Shown: one piece after another, positions 1 through 11,099 of the stretch
How the letters are laid out: each line of letters begins with the position of its first letter
Position numbering within the stretch: position 1 is the stretch's first letter
NCBI RefSeq assembly: GCF_030463535.1
Contig: NC_132899.1
Coordinates: forward strand, 18,499,490 to 18,563,489
Reading direction: 5' to 3'
Source: Salminus brasiliensis
Taxonomy: Eukaryota; Chordata; Actinopteri; Characiformes; Bryconidae
DNA: 64,000 nucleotides
The notes under the pieces: generated by a model
Seen by the model: only the letters and a program-made list of their open reading frames with translations
Told to the model about the DNA's origin: nothing
The model's database searches: none
Translations under genes and position numbers: made by a program

Positions 1-1300
1 TTTCCGACTCTCTAGTATCCTCTACAACCACCAAAAGATTCATGCTAGGGGAGTCACCCATTATAGTTGCCAGACATGTGGTAAGAGCTTCCAAGGAAAA
101 TCTGGACTTAAGAGGCATCGCTGTTACAGAAGTGGCACATCATCCTCTGCTGTGAGCCAGGATGGAGGAGACAAGTGTTACACGTGAGTACATTTTAAAA
201 GCTATTCTTTGGGATTTTTGAGGATTGTGTTTTAATCAGCATGTTTTTTATTTGTTTTATATGTGCAATGTTAAAATTTGTATGCATTTTATCTTTTTAA
301 TGATCATAAAATCAAACTAAGCCTTCAACCACAAGATTAAGTTTGGCTATGTGGTAATCTGTCATTTTAATTTAGTTCTCACTTTTCGCCTCTTTGCAGA
401 TGTGATCAGTGTGGACGCTCCTACAGACATGCTGGCTCCCTTCTCAACCATAAGAAGAGTCATTCTGCTGACCTCCTAAATTGTACTCTCTGCCTCAAAA
501 CGTTCACTGATCCTCTGGAACTACAGAGTCACTCCCAGATGGCCCGCCACTGCTGCCCAGATTGTGGGAAGACCTTTTGTGAATTTGCACACCTGCAGAG
601 CCACATGGAGGTGCACAGCAAGGGGCTCCCTTACTATTGCAGTCCGTGTCAGCAGAACTTCCCCAACATGGCCAGCTTTCAACAGCACCAAGAAGTCCAC
701 CGTGGCATGCAGGGCCAGCCACATCAGCAAGGCATGCAGATGCCACAGGATTTGGATTGGGGCTCTGAACTGGACCAGCAGATGGGGCTACAAGATCTGC
801 CCAAGATGGATCCAGCTTTCGGCCAAATGCACACAGGCTTGTCTGAACAGCAGGATCCGCATGAAAGCATCGAGGAGTTTGCAAAAGAGGAGAAGAGCCA
901 CGTGTGTGAGCACTGCGGACGCACCTACAGACATGCCGGATCCCTGCTCAACCACAAGAACAGCCACAAAACTGGCTCCTTCATCTGCTCAGTGTGCCAG
1001 AAGAAGTTCAACAACCTGATGGCACTGAAGAACCACCGACGTATTCACACTGAGCCTAAGCGCTACCAGTGCCTGGAATGTGGCAAGGCCTTCCGAGTGT
1101 CCACTCAGCTCATCTGTCACAGACGTATACACACCAAAGAGAAACCCTTCTCCTGCCTTCTCTGTGAGAAGCGTTTCTCGAGCAAGTCCAACCTGCGGCA
1201 CCACCAGAAGATGCATCAGAACGCCCAGCAGTCCTTTGAGTCCTCTTTCAACATGGATCCAAATGCCTTCATGGGACTGGGTGTGGACCCTTTCCTCTGA
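1..1300 (+). CDS. znf646: C2H2 zinc-finger protein, 3' part (probably ZNF646)
   Basis: The window opens inside an exon (1-183, ending in a GTGAGT donor). It joins in frame to the last coding exon (400-1300, acceptor ending TTTGCAG, stop TGA at 1298-1300). Nine C2H2-like fingers are visible. Two of them, near 403-463 and 904-966, are almost identical and share the core YRHAGSLLNHK. The last four fingers are in tandem with TGEKP-like linkers, followed by a short non-finger tail ending GVDPFL. The protein is expected to be a nuclear DNA-binding regulator. The identity is inferred from the repeated RHAGSLLNH fingers and from rnf40, cfap119 and phkg2 close by, since ZNF646 lies on human 16p11.2 with those genes. 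ZNF668 or another poly-zinc-finger gene cannot be excluded. The 5' part is outside the window. An internal ATG at 539 is not the gene start, because the frame is open upstream through the splice. Confidence 0.8.
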
Positions 1301-2975
1301 GGCAGGATTTGCGGGTCCAGTACTCTTAATCCCTGTGTTCCAAGGGAAGATATCAGAATGAACCTCTTCCCCCACCCAAGGCCCAATGCCAATAATCGTA
1401 AAACATCAGGTTTTTCTGCTGTATTAGTCAAGACGGTGTCCAATCCAGATGCTGATCTTGGCAAGAGTTGCCTCCTGTACTGTTGTATTTTTAAATCTAT
1501 TTCTTTAAAGGACACTTAAGACTGGCATTGATGCGATACTACCTCCGGTAGGGACAGTGATACTGTAGAAAACTTTAGAATAAGTGATGGTGCCTGTCAG
1601 AAACCATTTTAGATTTGAATGTTTCATTTTTTTAACTTTCTTGTCTTCTCACAGAGTGCACAAAAACTAAAGAATTGTATGGTACTTATGGTAGGTTTAA
1701 AACTGAAGACTAGGGTGAGAGTGTATTTCCCCCAGGTTTACCCCAGCACCGCCTCAAAGCGTAGAGTCCGACCGATTATTTGGTTGATGAAAGAAAGGGA
1801 GCCATCAGCGCAACAGGATGCACCTTGGCTGTGGACTTGTTGACTTTGATACTGTAGTGGATGAGAAGGATGTCCGTGTCCTTAATGTGCTTTCATGTTT
1901 TCAGGTTGTTGAACTTCTCGTTATAGAAATTAACTTTGTAATCACTTCATCAATGTCTTCATTGATGGCAACTTTAAAACCATTGTAAAAGTCCTTTACT
2001 TTGACACTGTTAAACAAGGCTGTTAAACAGCGACGGTAGAATTGGTAGCATTTTCCTGAAACCTCTCAAAGATATTTATTTATTTATTTAACAATCTATT
2101 TATACCCTCCATTTAATAATTGAAAAAGGATCTTCATTATCACTGTTTAATGTGGTAAACCTAATGCATGGTATTAGATGTGTTTCATCAGTAATTACTT
2201 GGGTATTGTAGATAATGGTTATAAAGCATTTTATAAGATACCTCCTCCAGAAGCATTTCAAGGTGATGTATTTGAAATAACCAGGGGATCAGGTTATTTG
2301 CTGTTATTTTCTCAATGTGTAATTTAAATGTGTTCTCTTGTATGTCACTTTTATTTAATCTAGTTTATGTGTTCTTCTCGAAATGACTGCTGAGTAAAAG
2401 ACGGTTAGACAGTGAATGAGAATGTTTTGTGTTGGTAACGGACTCTAAAATCCTTGATCGGTCGGGCTCTACAATGGGCAGGAACACCTTGATGGGGACA
2501 CTTTTCAGTAGTTTTGAAAATTGCTCAGGTTTCACACCTCAATCAGTAGGAAGAATCGAAATAATTAAACCACATGTTTTTGTTTGATGAACAAAGCTTC
2601 ATAAGAAGGCATCTGTATTTGTCCAGGAAAAGATGCCAGCTTGGATTTACGTGCCATTTCATATCATAGCCCTACTTAGGATAAAGTTAATAGTAGTTTC
2701 CATGTATGCCTATATTTCAGTGCTTACTGATTATTCAAGAGTAGGAGTTGCAGACCTTCATGGCGTAAGTGCATTTGACATGAAACTCCACTGACTTCTG
2801 AATCTTTGAGGTTCTCTGTAATCAGTTGCATATATCTTAAAATACAGAATATTTATTTTTGTTCTTATAATCGATGTTTCTGTTTCTCAAGTAGGGGACT
2901 AAGCAGATACTGTTTATTTGTAGATGTTCTTGCCCTCACTTCCTGGAACTGAATAAACACAGTGTAAATGTTCTT
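1301..2975 (+). other. 3' UTR of the zinc-finger gene with poly(A) signal
   Basis: No coding exon is recognisable here. The stretch is AT-rich and contains a cluster of overlapping ATTTA pentamers (about 2070-2092), which resembles an AU-rich mRNA-decay element. A canonical AATAAA lies at 2952-2957, so the transcript probably ends near 2975. The extent of the UTR is inferred. Confidence 0.6.
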
Positions 2976-3119
2976 GACTGCCTAGTTCGTCTTATCTTGG
3001 TACCAGCAAGCAGTGGTGGAAATTTGCTTGCTTATCGTCAAGGAGGCAGTGGTGGCCAATTTAGGACATGCAAATAACTGATTAGACTGCATTTTAATAA
3101 TAAGGCGTTGGTACTCCAG

Positions 3120-4587
3120 ATGTTTTATTTACATCTCAAGAAAAAGGTCATACATCGTTATGCTTCTACAAAATGAACATATGTCTTGAATATGCATCAG
3201 TTGTCAGTTCATTGCTGCAAAGGGACAAAGAGCTGGTCTTCCATGAAATTGACTATTCAAAACTGTGACAGTGACCATAGGATGAAAGGCCATACACATT
3301 TAATACTGCATACTTGTTGAATCTTGGATCCACAGCCTATGTTAAACATGTCAGATATCCAGATGTATGTAAGCTACTCATATAAATGAGAGATGCTTTT
3401 AATGATTTGTGAAGAACCTCTAAATTTAAACTTATACATCTTTGAAAGGATCTTCACATTTGCACATGGTTCTTCTAAGAGCCGTCTGAAGCACCTTAAT
3501 TTTTAAGAGCACACATGAAGTCTTAAAATCCATTATGGCAATCCTCTGGTCTTGGCATTTGAGAAACTGTTGCACAAGATTTGGTAAAACAGTTTCAGCC
3601 CATTGAATATAGCTACCACAAACGAGCCCCATTTGTTGAACCCACTGATGACTAAATTGGTAGATGGTCTAGTTTGTTATGAGTCTGGATACCCAACAGC
3701 GTCATGCCACTCAACTGAACAACACACAATGTAAAAGCATGATGAAACGAGCTGCAGGATGTCTTTAATGTGAATTCTGAGGATTTCAGATATTTCTGTG
3801 CCCAATTCCACCTCTTTAACTGGCTACTTGCACCTGTAGCAGCCTTAATAAGGTAACATGTTTTTCCACTGGCATTCCTGTAGATGCGTCCTACAACGTT
3901 TAACACCATAGACGGGCATAAGTATCGCCAGTCAGTCTCAGAACATTCTTGATACTACAAAGACTAACAGTGCATAGTACTCAAATATAAAACAGATCAC
4001 AGATCTATAAAACATTGGTTACACAATACATTCAATATGCCATATGGCAGAATAAATCTAACATGGAGGTAAATAGGTATTGTACAAAATGTATTGCTGT
4101 GTGACGTACAGCCCTTATTTATGTACACTATTCTCCTGGCACGTTAAGGCAGTTTTCACTGGAAATCTCCATAAATAAAAAAATATATAACTAAACAGAA
4201 TCTACAAATGGACATTTATGGACATAATGGACATAAGTGCATAGGGGTTTAAAAAGAAATATAAAAACCAAAAGCAAGGGCCCTCACTGTAACGCTTAAA
4301 AAAGGTAATGCCTGTCAGAGAAGTGACCATTGAAAATCTACACAAAGCTTAGAAGCAATTCATTTATCCATTTTCAGGCTTCCATGTCATCGCTGTCATG
4401 TCAAGGGTAGTACTCAACTAACACCTCTAGTTTGCCGGCACCTTCTGCACAGTGAATGACGAGGTCTCAGTGCGGCTTCTGAGAGCACGGTGACAGTACG
4501 ACAGGCTTACTCCGGAGTGCATTAAACACCTCTAGCTTGATCTACAAACATAATAAATTAGAAGAGTTACATGCTACTCAAAAAACA
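3120..4587 (-). other. 3' UTR of tnfrsf12a (inferred)
   Basis: This AT-rich stretch lies downstream of the tnfrsf12a stop codon (4588-4590) and has no convincing exon. A minus-strand AATAAA (TTTATT at 3124-3129) is the best distal poly(A) signal. That would place the 3' ends of the two convergent genes within roughly 150 bp of each other. Short open frames at 3432-3909 look fortuitous. Confidence 0.45.
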
Positions 4588-7500
4588 CTAAATTTGTATC
4601 AGCCAGCTGTTCACTGACCGAACTAACATAGTTGTCTTGTCTTCTTCGGTTTCATCAGATTTTGCTGGAGAGACAAGTAGAAAGCAGACAGTTTTTAGAA
4701 CACCTTATCTCGGCAACAAGCTAGACATAACTGTATGCAAACATTTGGATAAGCAGCAGATTTTTGATTCAAAATCATTTAAAAACATAACATCAACATA
4801 ACCTTTGTACATGCAAAAATATGTTACCTAAAGCAAATAAACTGTAATTATCCATTGAAAAAGTGGTGGTGAAGAGTGCTCTGTAGAGCATGTGTTCATA
4901 TTTACAATTTTTAAACATGTAATCTGACCAGTTCTTATCAGCATACACCAGACACATCACAATGTGAGGAACATATACCGCCACAAAATTCTGCAATACA
5001 CAGAAATATTAAACAATAAATGTATGTGTGGCTTATTTAGTGACCAGTGAGCAAATTAACGTGATATGGTGCTACTTAAGTATATGGAGATCAGTTAGAA
5101 CAGATTCGGGTGAGGTACTAGAAGCATGTAGTAGGTAGGTATTGTGATGTGCGTTATCCTGAAAACCTATCCGACACAGGGTGGATCAATAAAATCATTA
5201 ACAGAGAGACTGAATACCTACTTAATGAAGTGCCTACACTGGATAAAGAGGTCCCGTAGTTTCCTCAATTGGCTCTAAACGATGCACAGGAAAATTCTGA
5301 TCAGTTCTAAGGTCTTCCTGACAGGACTACTAGCAGCATTATCAAATAATTACTTTTTTATATTTATTGTTGAAACTATATGGTGAATATGCTACCATAT
5401 GTGTGTTTAATTCTTACCACGTAAAGTTCTTCTGGATCTGCATTGATGTACTAGAACTCCTATGAGCAATGCTCCAAAAACAACCAAAGCTGCAAGCACA
5501 GATAAACTGGTGATGGCTGCCACCCTCCAAGAATCCTGAGGCTCGATGGCTGGGCCTGTTAAACAGAGGACGTTGTTACTGGAGGAACTCCAGTTTTTTG
5601 TTCAGAGACTCACAGCACTCCTGATGTTAGCATACGCTTTGAGCTACTGCACCACTGTCCTTAAGCAAAAAGCTAAAAACAGTGTTCAGTCCATTAAACA
5701 TTTTAGGTTTTCTGGACAGGGATTAAGCCTAGTCCTGGATTGCAGAGCATTTTGAATAAAGATTTCCCATTAGAAAGGAAATATTGTCCAGTAATAGGTT
5801 TAATCTCTGCTTGGGAAACCAGGGCTTAGCAGTACAAACTGTATGAGTTTATTAGAATGTACTGCAGGTTTAAAGCACTGATTTCTGCCAACATATGGAT
5901 GTAATTAAGCAAATGTCTCTGTAACTCACATGTGTCACATGATGGGGTTTTGGGGTACTTTATGCATATAGAGCAGGGTACACATTCTCCAAGATCGTTG
6001 TTGAAAAACTCTTTGTGTTGACAGGAGGGGTCTGTAAGTAGAAAAAAGAAGAAGAAATCAAACATTAGTCAAACATTACATGGTATGGTGCTAATTTCTG
6101 CATTTCTGAAATGTAACTGGTGGAAATATCTGGTGTTTCTTGACAGTCAAACTACAGTCTTTACCTGAAAAAACAAGGAAATCTAAGGAACTGCTTTTGT
6201 CTGTAATTCATTTGAAATGAGCTGGGAAATTCCGTTCAAGTGATGTGGTGGAGCACTTGTGGGGAAATGCTATTACTCATGCTCAGAGTGCGTAAGCAGT
6301 GTATCATCTGTTTGAGAGTCTGAGAGCGACCCAGACTGTGATGCAGCCACTAATCTCTTACACCGAAACATTTAAGAGTGCAAATCACTGGGAGAAATGA
6401 CTTCAGGAAAATCTTAGGGTTGGTGAGAAGCAACATAGGCACTGCAGCTGCAGTTCACCTTTCACATAAACCTCTGATGCAGGCGTTGCAGAAATATGAA
6501 AGCCTGTGGTCAGACATGCACCACAGAATCTCTCTGAAACCACCCTCACTCTTAAATGAGCACTGAGAGTCAGTGAAGGCAACCTTTCTATAGAATTGAG
6601 TAAACTTTGGGAAAAACAGATAAACGATATACTTTACAACACAGCACACCGATTTTACTGCAGGCACAATCCCTTCATGATAGATCTGGTCTTTGGGTAT
6701 GAAATCAGCTGAGCAATGAATCAGTGAAAATGCTACTTTTGAGTCATATCCTGTGAACATCTAGATAAAACGCAGTTCGGGAGTTCAGATACACCCACTC
6801 CAATGCACACTGATTTTCTTTATGAAATTCATATACAATGCTATTTATGTATTTTTTTTTAATGAAATTTCAGGTCAGTTATATGTATATTGTGCAAGTT
6901 TATCTTTTTGCATTGACTAGAGTACAATGATACGTAAAGCCCAAGCACTGTGTATCATCCGGATGCCGTATGCTGCACAACAGCAACATGTGTGAAGAAA
7001 AACATGTGTAATCTGCTCATTAGAGGTTCACTATAGGACCTTATCCATAGGCTCATGTGGGCTACATGTACCTTATAGTTAAGAATCTATGTATTTATAT
7101 GGTTCATTACCTGTATTGGTACGTAACCAACAGTTAATTACCTGTATTTATATGTAGCCTATAGTAAATTACCTGTGCACTTATATACAGCATGTTGTTA
7201 TTTAGCAATGTTTCTATGTAGCCAATAGTTCATTTCCAGTGTTCATACACAACTTTAAGTTATTTGCCTTTGCATGTATATGTAACCTATAGGTAATCAT
7301 GTGTGTTTATATCAACTTCTTCATTACCTGTTATTTGTAGCCTATAGTTAATAACATGTGTTTATATGAACCCTATGGTTAATTACCTGTTTATATGCAG
7401 CCTATAGTTAATTACCTGTGTTTATATGTAGCCCATTGTTAATTACCTGTGTTTATATGAAGCCTATAGTTAATAACCTGTGTTTATATAAACCCTATAG

Positions 7501-9226
7501 ATAACTACCTGTGTTTATACGAACCCTATAGTTAATTACCTGTTTTTGTATGCAGCCTATAGTTAATTACCTGTGTTTATATGCAGCATATTGTTAATTA
7601 CCTTTTTATATGCAGTCTATCATTCATTACCTGCTTATATACAACCTATAGTTAACTAGCTTTGTTTATATATAGCTTATTGTTAATTACCTGTGTTTAT
7701 ATGTAGCCTACTGTTAATTACCTGTTTGTATGAAGCCTATAGTTAATAACATGTGTTTATATAAAGCATAAAGTCAATTATTTTTGTTTATATGAAGCCT
7801 ATAGTTAATTACTTTTGTTTATATGTAACCTATAGTTTGCATGCAGCCAATAGTGCATTTTGCATGCAGCCAATAGTGCATTTATATGTAGACTATAGTT
7901 AACTGCCTGCATTTATATATATAGCCTATAGTTAACTACCTGCATTTATATATATATATATATATATATACATATATAGCCTATAGTTAACTACCTGCAT
8001 TTATATATATATATATAGCCTATAGTTAACTACCTGCATTTATATATATATATATATAGCCTATAGTTAACTACCTGCATTTATATATATATATATATAG
8101 TTAACTACCTGCATTTATATATAGCCTATAGTTAACCACCTGTGTTTATATATATAGCCTATAGTTAACCACCTGCATTTATATATATAGCCTATAGTTA
8201 ACTACCTGCGTATATATATAGCCTATAGTTAACTACCTGCGTTTATATATATAGCCTATAGTTAACTACCTGCGTTTATATATGTAGCCTATAGTTAACC
8301 ACCTGCATTTATATATATAGCCTATAGTTAACTACCTGCATTTATATATAGCCTATAGTTAACCACCTGTGTTTATATATATAGCCTATAGTTAACTACC
8401 TGCATTTATATTTATAGGCTATAGTTAACTACCTGTGTTTATATATATAGCCTATAGTTAACTACCTGCGTTTATATATGTAGACTATAGTTAACTACCT
8501 GCGTTTATATATATAGCCTATAGTTAACTACCTGCGTTTATATATATATAGCCTATAGTTAACTACCTGCATTTATATATAGCCTATAGTTAACTACCTG
8601 CTTATATATATATATATGTAGCCTATAGTTAACCACCTGCATTTATATATAGCCTATAGTTAACTACCTGCATTTATATATATATAGCCTATAGTTAACT
8701 ACCTGTGTTTATATATATAGCCTATAGTTAACTACCTGCGTTTATATATGTAGCCTATAGTTAACCACCTGCATTTATATATATAGCCTATAGTTAACTA
8801 CCTGCATTTATATATAGCCTATAGTTAACCACCTGTGTTTGTATATATAGCCTATAGTTAACTACCTGCATTTATATTTATAGCCTATAGTTAACTACCT
8901 GTGTTTATATATATAGCCTATAGTTAACTACCTGCGTTTATATATGTAGACTATAGTTAACTACCTGCGTTTATATATATATCCTATAGTTAACTACCTG
9001 CGTTTATATATAGCCTATAGTTAACTACCTGCGTTTATATATAGCCTATAGTTAACTACCTGCATTTATATATAGCCTATAGATAACTACCTGCGTTTAT
9101 ATATATGTAGCCTATAGTTAACTACCTGCATTTATATATAGCCTATAGTTAACTACCTGCTTATATATATATGTAGCCTATAGTTAACTACCTGTGTTTA
9201 TATATAGCCTATAGTTAACTACCTGC

Positions 9227-9262
<36 letters not shown>

Positions 9263-10467
9263 AGCCTATAGTTAACTACCTGCATTTATATATAGCCTAT
9301 AGTTAACTACCTGCATTTATATATATAGCCTATAGTTAACTACCTGCTTATATATATATATATAGCCTATAGTTAACTACCTGCATTTATATATAGCCTA
9401 TAGTTAACTACCTGCATTTATATATAGCCTATTGTTAACTACCTGCATTTATATATAGCCTATAGTTAACTACCTGCTTATATATATATATGTAGCCTAT
9501 AGTTAACTACCTGTGTTTATATATAGCCTATAGTTAACCACCTGTGTTTATATGCAGCAGTATCTACCAATACATTGCCTAGAATTTGAGTATTCATATG
9601 TAACCGAAAAGTCTACATCCAGTCCAATACCAAGTTGTGATTTGTGTGAACTGACTGCCTCTAACATGATGCAATTCAGTGTTAAGTGTTTCATAACTCA
9701 GCCGCAGCCTAAACAACGTCCTCAGGGTCACCCAAATGACTGCAGGCTCACAGCAGCGCTTCCCTCACACTGAAATCACACACCTCAGTATAAAGCAGAT
9801 CAACTGAAGACATTCCCCTGTATCTCCATCATTAAAGACACTGGTCCGGAGCACACACCCACACTGCGAGTGGAAAGGAGAAAGGTCTGCCACTCCAGGG
9901 GTTGTTGAAATTCAGCTCCCTCCGCGCGAGAGGAGTGAAATAAGGACATCGGAATGCGGAACCGGTGGGAAGTCTGGAGGAAGCGAGTCTTTAGTGAAAC
10001 TGCGCTCCAGTTAAACACGCCATGTTCATCCAACACGAAGCTGGGCGACTCTTTCCCAGCGGCTAAACTTCAAGCTACACGTTTAAGCAACCGCACAGCT
10101 TTGCTGACACACCTTCGACGCGATAGGCTGCTGTAAACAAATCCGTGACTTAAACTGCCTGTCAGTTTGACCCTTAATAAAGGGAAATTAAGTCACGAAG
10201 CAGATTTTCTCATTTTCTACTTATTCTCCAGACTGTGATTTTATTTCTCAGATCCACCTTAAATGATGCCTCGGACGCACGCTGGCGCTTTTAAGGTGGA
10301 CCAGAGAATTAGAATAAGGAGTCGGGGGGGTTGGAGCTAACTCGTGGGAAAGTTGCTGAAGAAACCCAAAAGCTGCTCTTACTTCTCTCCGCGTGTATCC
10401 CTCCGCTTAAATGAGTCCCGGCCACGAAGACCAAGCCAAAGACCCGACAAACGGAGCGGAGATCCAT
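4588..10467 (-). CDS. tnfrsf12a: TNF receptor superfamily member 12A (Fn14, TWEAK receptor)
   Basis: Four exons on the minus strand join with phase closing to 133 residues: 10383-10467, 5930-6031, 5418-5555 and 4588-4664. Human Fn14 has 129. Exon 1 gives Met plus a hydrophobic signal peptide. Exon 2 holds one cysteine-rich module with spacing C-12-C-2-C-2-C-8-C-2-C, the same as Fn14; the last Cys codon is split across the intron. Exon 3 encodes a single transmembrane helix (core SLSVLAALVVFGALLIGVLV) followed by a basic stop-transfer stretch. Exon 4 encodes a short cytoplasmic tail with an acidic TRAF-binding-like SDETEED, ending WLIQI (human ends ALIQ). The family function is binding TWEAK at the cell surface and signalling through TRAFs to NF-kB. 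BCMA/TACI-type receptors were considered, but their cysteine spacing differs. Intron 1 holds a large minisatellite. Confidence 0.9.
7030..9560. repeat. AT-rich minisatellite, unit about 30-40 bp
   Basis: Tandem array of the unit TATAGTTAACTACCTGCRTT followed by a (TA)n stretch of varying length and GCC. I estimate some 65 copies. The left third (about 7030-7900) is diverged, with variable spacers. The centre and right (about 7900-9550) are homogenised, with recurring variant types (TACCTG or CACCTG; GCATTT, GCGTTT or GTGTTT; 4 to 14 TA steps). Every unit carries GTTAAC. The array lies wholly inside intron 1 of tnfrsf12a. Length variation comes mostly from the inner TA run. Confidence 0.95.
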
Positions 10468-10531
10468 CGCGCTGCTGTCGTGAGGCGCCGCAATCTTCTC
10501 TGAAACAGTGTGGGGAGATACAGAACCGCAG

Positions 10532-10534
<3 letters not shown>

Positions 10535-10573
<39 letters not shown>
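10535..10573. repeat. (CT)n microsatellite in tnfrsf12a 5' region
   Basis: An uninterrupted CT run lies about 70 bp upstream of the tnfrsf12a start codon, so it reads as GA on the transcribed strand. It probably falls in the 5' UTR or core promoter. Confidence 0.95.
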
Positions 10574-10577
<4 letters not shown>

Positions 10578-10604
10578 GAGCCGTAGAGAGGCCGAGCATG
10601 TGAA

Positions 10605-10679
10605 TGAGTCACCGCGAGTCTCGGCCTTGTTTTATTGGAGCCCACACCCACGCACTGGGCTCTTAGCTCCTCTGACTCA
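10605..10679. promoter_or_regulatory. Two consensus AP-1 sites upstream of tnfrsf12a
   Basis: TGAGTCA at 10605-10611 and TGACTCA at 10673-10679 are perfect AP-1 heptamers, about 140 and 210 bp upstream of the tnfrsf12a ATG, in a CpG-richer stretch (about 10300-11100). Fn14 is a growth-factor-inducible gene, so AP-1 control is plausible. Binding is inferred from sequence only. Confidence 0.55.
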
Positions 10680-11036
10680 TTTCCTATGTGCTGTACTGAG
10701 ATTCTCTTAATGGGGCCCGACAGTGGAGAGGAAGGGCATCCCTGAAGCTCAGAGCTCTCGCACACACCGCCGCTAGCCTCAGCACACACACACTCAGACT
10801 CATTTACATGGAGTGAGAGCATGTCTGTCCTGGATAAATGAGTATTTCTCGTTACTTTGGTCGAGCAAATCGTGTCTAAAGTCTGGGGGTTTTTTTTCTG
10901 GAGGAGTGAAAGACCCCAGTCTCCAACAAAACGATGTTGAGCAAACAGGGCTCGGAGCTCATGAAAGTCACCACACCCAGCGACGTCATTCCTGGAGCTC
11001 GGTCCAAGAGCGCAAACAGAGCAGTCAGGGAGCAGT

Positions 11037-11094
11037 GAGTGTGTGTGTGAGTGTGTGTGTGTGTGTGTGTGAGTGTGAGAGTGTGCTGGAATTA
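11037..11094. repeat. (GT)n microsatellite, imperfect
   Basis: GT dinucleotide run interrupted by GA steps, in the region upstream of tnfrsf12a. It generates long spurious open frames on both strands. Confidence 0.9.
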
Positions 11095-11099
11095 CTAAC

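Noticed and set aside
539-1300. Complete 253-residue zinc-finger gene starting at 539
   Set aside because: The reading frame continues upstream to a good splice acceptor at 399 and joins an upstream zinc-finger exon.
3432-3909. Minus-strand open frames downstream of tnfrsf12a
   Set aside because: Short, no recognisable domain, within the presumed 3' UTR.
5930-6031. BCMA/TACI-type (TNFRSF17/13B) receptor
   Set aside because: The cysteine spacing C-12-C-2-C-2-C-8-C-2-C, the single module and the short TRAF-type tail match Fn14 rather than BCMA or TACI.
7030-9560. CRISPR-like array
   Set aside because: Head-to-tail minisatellite with no unique spacers, in a vertebrate intron; the variable part is only a TA run.
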